Positions 33,732 to 39,335 of a DNA stretch of 39,335 bases are shown in pieces. Position 1 is the first letter of the stretch. Every line of letters starts with the position of its first letter. Position numbers and translations under genes: made by a program. A model generated the notes under the pieces. That model was not told the origin of the DNA. It saw only the letters and a program-made list of their open reading frames with translations, and did no database searches. The stretch spans positions 1 to 39,335 of the forward strand of contig CAIMEY010000092.1 in the NCBI GenBank assembly GCA_903840165.1, given 5' to 3'. Source of the DNA: an uncultured Myxococcales bacterium. Lineage in GTDB: Bacteria; Myxococcota_A; UBA9042.

Positions 33732-36700
33732 TTCACCTACAAAATGAGTTGCTGGTTGGCGTGTTGACACGAAGCGCCGAGCCTGCCGACCTCGCCCACG
33801 CGACAGCACACTTGGCTTGGTGCGCAAGCTGTCGTAACCGCGCGGAAGTGCTGGCCGTACGCATCGAGGCCCAAGTTCCAGCGGCCGTCGAGGTACCCTC
33901 CGACGAACTGCTGTCCCAGGCGACCGCAGCTGCCTTGAAATGGCGCACGGACCATGCCATGTGGCCGAAATTCGTGCGGCATTTGGGTCTGCGCACTGGC
34001 GCGTCGCAAAGACCGCTGCGTCTAGCGTTGACGACACTCAGCGTATTAGCAGCGGTTTGGATGCTAGTTGCTCAATGGAATCAGCATCTTGTGGCGGGTC
34101 GGCCAGACGTGGACGAATTGGTCTTGGCCGTCAGTCCTCAACTGCTGGCCGGTTCGCAAACCTCGGTTTCGCTGACGATTCTGCCGCCTAAGCAGGTGGC
34201 CCCGGCGATCGCCGGCAAGAGGCAACTCCCTGAACATGTTCCCGTAACGTTGCGCTTGCTCAGCGACAAGCACGCCGTGCTGGCGACGGCCCAGGGGGAG
34301 ATTGGACCCTCCGGCGCGACGACGTTGCAGCTTAAAGTGCCGCAACAACAGGCGCAAAAACTGCCGGCTCTGCTGGTGGCGGAATTGCCGTGGCCGCACG
34401 AACTTCGCCATGTCGATCGCCTTGTTACCCTGATTCGCCAGACCCAACAGCACCTTTCCGTGGACAAACCGACCTATCAGCCGGGACAGGTGGCGCATCT
34501 TCGGGCCCTGTCGCTCGATCGCGGTAGTGGGCTGCCTCTGGCTGCCAAGTCCGCGAGACTTGAGGTATTTGACCCGCGCGGCACGCGGTTGGCGCGGCAG
34601 CAAGCGGTGGTGTCCGCCCAGGGTGTGTCGAGTATGGATTTCGAACTATCCCCTGGTGCCGCCCTGGGGACCTACAAGGCAATCGTAAAAGTCGATGATG
34701 TACAAGCCGAAACCACGTTCAAGGTCGAGCGCTACGTGCTGCCGCCGTTCACGGTCAAGGCAACGCCGCTGGCTGCGTCTACCGATGGCACCAAGCCATT
34801 TGATGTCGAAGTCACAGCGAGTTATACGACCGGCACCCCCTTGAGCGTCGGTCAGGCACACCTTCAAGTCACCTTGGCGGACGATGTCATTTATTCAGCG
34901 GAATTGCCGCTCAAGGCTGGCTTGGCGCGGTTCACTGTGCCCAAGACCCGGCGACATCCAAGCGGTGGGATCCTGCAACTCCATGCAACTGTGACCGATC
35001 CTGGACGCAGGGCGGAGCAAGGCAGTGGCCGCCTTGCCTTCACCGGCGACGCGCTGCAGATTCAACTCGCCAGTGAGGCGCCGTCATTGCGCCTCAACCT
35101 ACCAAAACTCAATAAGATTTTGGTGCGCCTAAGCCGGCCGGACGGTACGCCCGTGCAGGCGATGGTCTCCCTTTTCAGTCCGGGACAGGGAGAACTCGAG
35201 GTTCCTGGCTCGGGTGAAAACGTGGCCCAAGGTCAAACCGGGGCCGATGGTATGGCGACCCTGGACCTCGCCCCTGCGTTCTTTGGCCGGCCGCTTGCCG
35301 TGCAGGTGACCGATCCTAAAGATAATATGGTGCACTGGCAGTCGTTTGCAGCACCCCCGGTCCGCCAGGGCGCGCTGATCTTGCGGTGCGACAAGTCCCT
35401 TTTGCGCGTGGGGGACAGTTTGCAATGCGACGTATTTGCGCCGTCCGACAAGGCCCGCCTTTTGCACGCATCGGTGGATGGGCAAGTCGTCGCGATGACG
35501 CAAGTGCCTGCACATCAAGGGATTACCAGTGTGTCGCTCAAGGTGCCTGACACAGCGACGGGCCTTTTGCGTCTCAGCATGGATGATGCGCCGCCAGACG
35601 ATGGTGTCTTTGCCTTGGCAGCACCTAAGGAGGGGTTGCGTGTCAATGTCCATGGATTGCAAACACATAAGCCGGGTGACGAGTTGGCGTTGCAACTCAA
35701 GGTGACCGACGCCAAGGGCGCTGGTCGTGCGGCGGCTGTGGGCCTGGCGCTGGTCGACGCTGCCGTGTACGCGCGCATGGGCGGTGAAATGCCGGCGGAA
35801 GTACTGGCTGCGCTCTTCGTTCACGGCGGTACGACGGCGGAACTCGCGGCGTTGGCGTTCCCGGAGCAGCCCGCGGCTGACCTCGGTGCAACCGGCCCAT
35901 GGACGCTTACCCAACAAGCGCAAGCGCGGTGGGTCTTGAAATTGGCCCAGGCAGCGAAGGCCGAATTGGACGTTCAGACCTCGCTGGACGAGGACCAAGC
36001 GACCCAGCGCCGTGCCCGATCTGTTGCAGAGCAACGTGCTGATTTTGCCCGTCTAGCCGCGATCATGCTGTTCATTCTGGCGTTTGTCGTTTTTACATTG
36101 TGGGCGAGTCCGGTGCTGCGGCGCCTTGCCTTTGCCCTATTGTGCGCCATGGACATTGGTCTGATTTTGCTGATTGTTGTTGACAATTTTGGGTTTCATC
36201 CCGAGGCGGGCACCTTCTTGGCGTGTCTAAGTGCCTCATTGGCTGGGGCCTACGGAGTTTGGCGGCGCGGACGCCCGGACTTGGTCAGTGGGCAGGCCAC
36301 ACTGCCGCGCAGGAGGCGAATTGGCGAGGCGGCGTTTGCGACTGCCTTATTGCTAGGAATTGCGACATGGTTCAGCAATGGTAAGCTATCAGAACGCTCG
36401 ACGGGCAAGTTCTATAGCAATAGCAATGCCATGCCCGAGTCGACTTCAACTTTCGAGATCGCCATCGAAGAAAAGGAGGAGCGCAAAGCGGACATGGCCC
36501 CGCCGGCCCCAGCAGCCGTCCCACTTGCAGCGGCGGACAAAAAGGCACTCGGCGAGGTGTACCGTGGCAACACGATTGCTGGCGCCTTTAGTGCGAGCTC
36601 CAAGCTGTTTGCCGCCGGTGACAGTGGCGACGACGTCGCAGCCAAGGAATTGGGCGGTGGTCCCGGCCACGGTGCTGCGGCGCCGGCTTTGCGCCAGGAT

Positions 36701-38839
36701 TTTCCGGAGACACTCTATTTCAACCCGGGCGTAGTCACAGGACCCGACGGCACGGCTGAAGTCAAAGTCCACATCGCCGATTCGCTGACGACCTGGGAAC
36801 TCCATGCGGTTGCCAGCGACGCGGCCGGAGCCCTCGGCACAGCTCAGGGGCAACTACCAGTTCGTAAAGATTTTTATGTTGAGCTGGATACCCCGCGCGA
36901 CTTGTCCGTGGGCGATGCGGCGGCCATTCAGGTGACGGTCCACAATGAGCGTGAGCAGCCCGCCCTGGCCAAACTGACCGCCCAAGCGGATGGCGGTGTT
37001 CAGGTGGATCAGACCCGGCTGCAAGCGCCCTTGCCGGTGAACCCACGCGGCGTCAATGGGCTGACGCTGCCGCTGACGGCCACCCTTGCCGGGCCTCAAG
37101 GCGTGACGCTGACGGGCCTAGCGGACACCTTGGGCGATGCCATCAAACGTGTCATCGCGGTATATCCCGACGGCCGCGAAATTCGCAAGACGGCCAGCGG
37201 TTTACTCAGTACTGAGGTGGAGCGCACCTTGGACATCCCTCAAGAGGCTTTGCCTTACGGGCGCACCGTGGCCGTGACGCTGCTGCCAGGTCCGATGGCC
37301 GATGCGCTCGAAAGTCTGGAGGCGACCTTGGCCGAGCCACACGGCTGCTTTGAACAGACGACGTCAATTACCGTTGCCGATGCCCTGGTCCTGCAAACGA
37401 TGCGTGCGCTCAAACGAATTGCGCCGGAGAAGGACGCAGATACGCTTCGTTTGCTGCGTTTGGGCTACCAAGACATGTTGGCGTATGAACTACCCGACGG
37501 CGGATTCTCCTATTTTGGCCACGGTGAGGCCGACACCTTTCTCAACATGTACGCCGTGCTGGCCTTGAACACGCTGTCGGGCCTCATCGATGTCGATACG
37601 GCCGTCATCGCGCGCACCCAAAAGGCGGTTCTGGCGCAACAGGATGCCCAAGGCGGTTTTGGCAGCCCGGCCCAGACGGCCTTTGCCGCCTGGGTGTTGT
37701 GGGAGACCGACAAAGACTGGTCGGACAAAGAGGATCCGGGCCAACCGTGGCCAGAAGACGTCCGCGCCCGCCGCACCAGCTGCCAGCGGTTGCAGCAGCG
37801 AATGATCGACAGTTTTTCGGTGACGCAGGGCGTGGACAGCTACGCGCTGGCCCTTGCCGCCAATGCTTGGCAGGCCGCCGGTACCCTAGGGGCCGACAAG
37901 GTCCCGCCTCTCTTGGATGAATTGCAGCGCCGAGCCGTCACCGTTAGCGGCGAAGATGGGCCGCGGTCGTCCTACGGTGCCAAAGCAGCGACGCTCTCGC
38001 ACGCCTATGGGCCGGCCCAGGAAGTGGAGACCACCGCCTTGGTGGCGACGGCGGCGCTTCGCAGCACCAAGCACGCCGCGCTGGCCAAGGACGCGTTGCG
38101 TGCCCTGTTGGCCCTGCGCGATGACCGCGGTGGATTCCAAAGTACCCATGGGGAGTTCCTTGCGCTGCGTGCCCTGCTCGTGGCGGCAGGGACGGGCAAC
38201 GAGGGTGGTCAAGTGGCGGTGCTGGTCGACGGCCGGGAAGTGGCAACCGTCGCCCTGGATGCCGCACACCTGGGACAGCCGCAGCGCGTCGATTTGAGTG
38301 AAAAAGTCGCCAACCACGCCCTCATCAAGCTGCGCGTCAAGGGCTGGAATGCGGCCACAGGGGACTTGGGCTATCGGCTCACCACCCGCTATTGGCTGCC
38401 GTGGGCGAACAAGCAATTGCAGCCACCACTGGCGGCCAATGACACGCAACCCCGCCTTTCTATGCAGCAATGGCTCGATCGAAGCACCGTGCGCTTGGGC
38501 GAGAAGGTGCACCTCTGGCTCCATGCGGTGCGCACGGACGCTGGCTCGTCACGCGGCATGATGCTGGTCGAAGTCGGTCTGCCGCCGGGCTTCAGGCTCA
38601 GCGACGAGGCGGACCGGCGACTTCACGAGCCGCCCATCGCGCGCGTCGAGCCGGCGGCACGCGGTATGCTTCTATATTTAGAGGATTTTTCTGGGAACAG
38701 CCAACTGGACTTGGACTTGCCCCTGATTGCAGACCGGGCCGTGCGGCGAGTCAAGGTGCCACGCAGTCGCGCTTGGTATTACTACCAGCCGGAAGTGGAA
38801 GCCTTTGCAGCTCCTCTGCCAATTTTGGTCTCGCCGTAG
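33728..38839 (+). CDS. Transmembrane zf-HC2 anti-sigma/alpha-2-macroglobulin fusion with thioester
   Basis: 1703 residues. Residues 20-36 carry the anti-sigma zinc motif H28-x3-C32-x2-C35 (HLAWCASC). TM1 is about 97-117 (LRLALTTLSVLAAVWMLVAQ), preceded by basic residues. Macroglobulin domains follow, including DKPTYQPGQVAHLRAL near 247 and GLALVDAAVYAR before 760. Four helices then span 776-792, 800-818, 828-845 and 865-882; the loops between the first and second and between the third and fourth are Arg-rich (RR; RRGRP...RRRR), placing them inside and both macroglobulin parts outside. Residues 884-992 are low-complexity and bait-like. LYFNPGVVTGPDGTAEVKVH near 996 starts the usual post-bait domain. 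The thioester motif GCFEQ is at 1206-1210, followed by the helical thioester domain and a C-terminal receptor-like domain. Known bacterial alpha-2-macroglobulins trap proteases in the periplasm. Anti-sigma function is inferred from the motif and the overlapping sigma-like gene. Confidence 0.82.
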   Translation: MIHLQNELLVGVLTRSAEPADLAHATAHLAWCASCRNRAEVLAVRIEAQVPAAVEVPSDELLSQATAAALKWRTDHAMWPKFVRHLGLRTGASQRPLRLALTTLSVLAAVWMLVAQWNQHLVAGRPDVDELVLAVSPQLLAGSQTSVSLTILPPKQVAPAIAGKRQLPEHVPVTLRLLSDKHAVLATAQGEIGPSGATTLQLKVPQQQAQKLPALLVAELPWPHELRHVDRLVTLIRQTQQHLSVDKPTYQPGQVAHLRALSLDRGSGLPLAAKSARLEVFDPRGTRLARQQAVVSAQGVSSMDFELSPGAALGTYKAIVKVDDVQAETTFKVERYVLPPFTVKATPLAASTDGTKPFDVEVTASYTTGTPLSVGQAHLQVTLADDVIYSAELPLKAGLARFTVPKTRRHPSGGILQLHATVTDPGRRAEQGSGRLAFTGDALQIQLASEAPSLRLNLPKLNKILVRLSRPDGTPVQAMVSLFSPGQGELEVPGSGENVAQGQTGADGMATLDLAPAFFGRPLAVQVTDPKDNMVHWQSFAAPPVRQGALILRCDKSLLRVGDSLQCDVFAPSDKARLLHASVDGQVVAMTQVPAHQGITSVSLKVPDTATGLLRLSMDDAPPDDGVFALAAPKEGLRVNVHGLQTHKPGDELALQLKVTDAKGAGRAAAVGLALVDAAVYARMGGEMPAEVLAALFVHGGTTAELAALAFPEQPAADLGATGPWTLTQQAQARWVLKLAQAAKAELDVQTSLDEDQATQRRARSVAEQRADFARLAAIMLFILAFVVFTLWASPVLRRLAFALLCAMDIGLILLIVVDNFGFHPEAGTFLACLSASLAGAYGVWRRGRPDLVSGQATLPRRRRIGEAAFATALLLGIATWFSNGKLSERSTGKFYSNSNAMPESTSTFEIAIEEKEERKADMAPPAPAAVPLAAADKKALGEVYRGNTIAGAFSASSKLFAAGDSGDDVAAKELGGGPGHGAAAPALRQDFPETLYFNPGVVTGPDGTAEVKVHIADSLTTWELHAVASDAAGALGTAQGQLPVRKDFYVELDTPRDLSVGDAAAIQVTVHNEREQPALAKLTAQADGGVQVDQTRLQAPLPVNPRGVNGLTLPLTATLAGPQGVTLTGLADTLGDAIKRVIAVYPDGREIRKTASGLLSTEVERTLDIPQEALPYGRTVAVTLLPGPMADALESLEATLAEPHGCFEQTTSITVADALVLQTMRALKRIAPEKDADTLRLLRLGYQDMLAYELPDGGFSYFGHGEADTFLNMYAVLALNTLSGLIDVDTAVIARTQKAVLAQQDAQGGFGSPAQTAFAAWVLWETDKDWSDKEDPGQPWPEDVRARRTSCQRLQQRMIDSFSVTQGVDSYALALAANAWQAAGTLGADKVPPLLDELQRRAVTVSGEDGPRSSYGAKAATLSHAYGPAQEVETTALVATAALRSTKHAALAKDALRALLALRDDRGGFQSTHGEFLALRALLVAAGTGNEGGQVAVLVDGREVATVALDAAHLGQPQRVDLSEKVANHALIKLRVKGWNAATGDLGYRLTTRYWLPWANKQLQPPLAANDTQPRLSMQQWLDRSTVRLGEKVHLWLHAVRTDAGSSRGMMLVEVGLPPGFRLSDEADRRLHEPPIARVEPAARGMLLYLEDFSGNSQLDLDLPLIADRAVRRVKVPRSRAWYYYQPEVEAFAAPLPILVSP

Positions 38840-39161
38840 TCCAGTGAGCGCCACGCTCCTTTTGGCCGCGAACGGACTGGATTTTCCACTAGTTTCAAAT
38901 AGTTGCGGCATCCCGACCTTGGCCTTGCCGACTTGGCGCGCCCCACCCGCGCTGAGGGCAGCCTGAAGGCCTCTCCTCGCCCGGCCCGGCTTGGGCGCGT
39001 CAGACGTAGCGCCGGGCTTGGCCGATTGCTCGGCGCAGGACGGGCCAAATGGACCAGAAGTTGCTGAAAAAATGAAAGCTTGCTCCGTGGGCTATGGCGG
39101 CGTACTCTGCGCCCCCGGTGGTCAGGCGGTCCTGGTCAGTAGCGTCACAGAGGGGTTCGCA
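38840..39161. other. Intergenic region after the macroglobulin gene
   Basis: 322 bases. The start holds a weak terminator-like hairpin (38846-38863). The remainder is GC-rich with several small inverted repeats and no frame of natural composition. A ribosome-type GAGGGG lies about ten bases before the lipoprotein ATG at 39162. No clear promoter boxes are seen. Confidence 0.4.
38846..38863 (+). terminator. Probable intrinsic terminator
   Basis: GAGCG-CCA-CGCTC, a five-base GC-rich stem, is followed by CTTTT, seven bases after the macroglobulin stop. The short stem and short T-run make it weak, but the position is right for ending the sigma/macroglobulin operon. Confidence 0.4.
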
Positions 39162-39335
39162 ATGGCCAAGGTTCAAAGCTCTCATATCGCATGGTTACTT
39201 GCCGGAGCCGCTCTGCTGCCAGCGGTCGCGTGTACGTCAAGCCCGGCCTCAAGCACCTACGGCAGCGACGCCGCGACCGTGCAGGATGCCGCCATGACCG
39301 ACACGCCCGCCGATACAGCCGGCCCAGCGACAGGC
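39162..39335 (+). CDS. Asp/Ala-rich lipoprotein, 5' part only
   Basis: The 58 codons before the window end encode a lipoprotein signal peptide (WLLAGAALLPAVAC, lipid Cys24) and an Asp/Ala/Thr-rich linker (GSDAATVQDAAMTDTPADTA) of the same kind as in the three Cys-repeat lipoproteins upstream. GAGGGG upstream supports the ATG. It is probably a fourth member of that family, although the repeats themselves lie outside the window. The relationship to the macroglobulin operon is unclear because a terminator-like hairpin separates them. Confidence 0.72.
   Translation, partial: MAKVQSSHIAWLLAGAALLPAVACTSSPASSTYGSDAATVQDAAMTDTPADTAGPATG

Overview
The window is high-GC DNA from a Gram-negative bacterium. 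It encodes an outer-membrane beta-barrel, lipobox-bearing lipoproteins, a type II secretion/pilus F-type protein and a bacterial alpha-2-macroglobulin. Large lipoproteins built from CDDGNACT-type cysteine repeats behind an Asp/Ala-rich linker, plus a DnaC-like ATPase gene with an uncharacterised partner, resemble gene content I associate with Myxococcota and related former deltaproteobacteria. That assignment is inference; no rRNA gene or marker phylogeny is available here.

Layout. 1-1960: a minus-strand gene fragment next to a decayed ISAs1/H-repeat-type insertion sequence. 1971-8977 (+): a porin with a Cys/His-rich N-terminal extension, a very large PHP-domain (CehA/McbA-like) lipoprotein, a small membrane protein and an SDR oxidoreductase. 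9394-12399 (+): a Cys-repeat lipoprotein with a propeller-like C-terminal half. 12472-19384: a mostly minus-strand housekeeping/envelope block (zinc-ribbon membrane protein, amidase, DUF4431-like secreted protein, anchored protein, PlsC-like acyltransferase, pabC and pabB), interrupted by one plus-strand remnant of an AAA/PD-(D/E)XK protein. 19608-24050 (+): a tight operon of an uncharacterised protein, a DnaC-like ATPase, a PilC/GspF-like protein and a divergent fold-III PLP decarboxylase. 24129-26159 (-): an epimerase-like protein and an acyltransferase resembling the actinobacterial Rv0501/Rv0502 pair. 26313-27380 (+): holB. 27520-32789 (+): two overlapping Cys-repeat lipoprotein genes; the first ends in what looks like a TULIP (BPI/LBP-like) lipid-binding module. 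33321-38839 (+): a minimal ECF-sigma-like protein overlapping a 1703-residue protein that joins a zf-HC2 anti-sigma motif to a thioester alpha-2-macroglobulin. At 39162 another Asp/Ala-rich lipoprotein begins and runs off the window.

The most interesting system is the sigma/alpha-2-macroglobulin pair. The large protein has HxxxCxxC in its predicted cytoplasmic N-terminus, one TM helix, periplasmic macroglobulin domains, a four-helix membrane block, a low-complexity bait-like stretch, and a thioester domain carrying GCFEQ. The overlapping upstream gene encodes a short ECF-like sigma. This suggests that a protease-trapping protein also serves as a membrane-spanning anti-sigma factor, so that proteolytic attack on the envelope could be reported to transcription. 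The domains are read directly from the sequence; the signalling model is inference.
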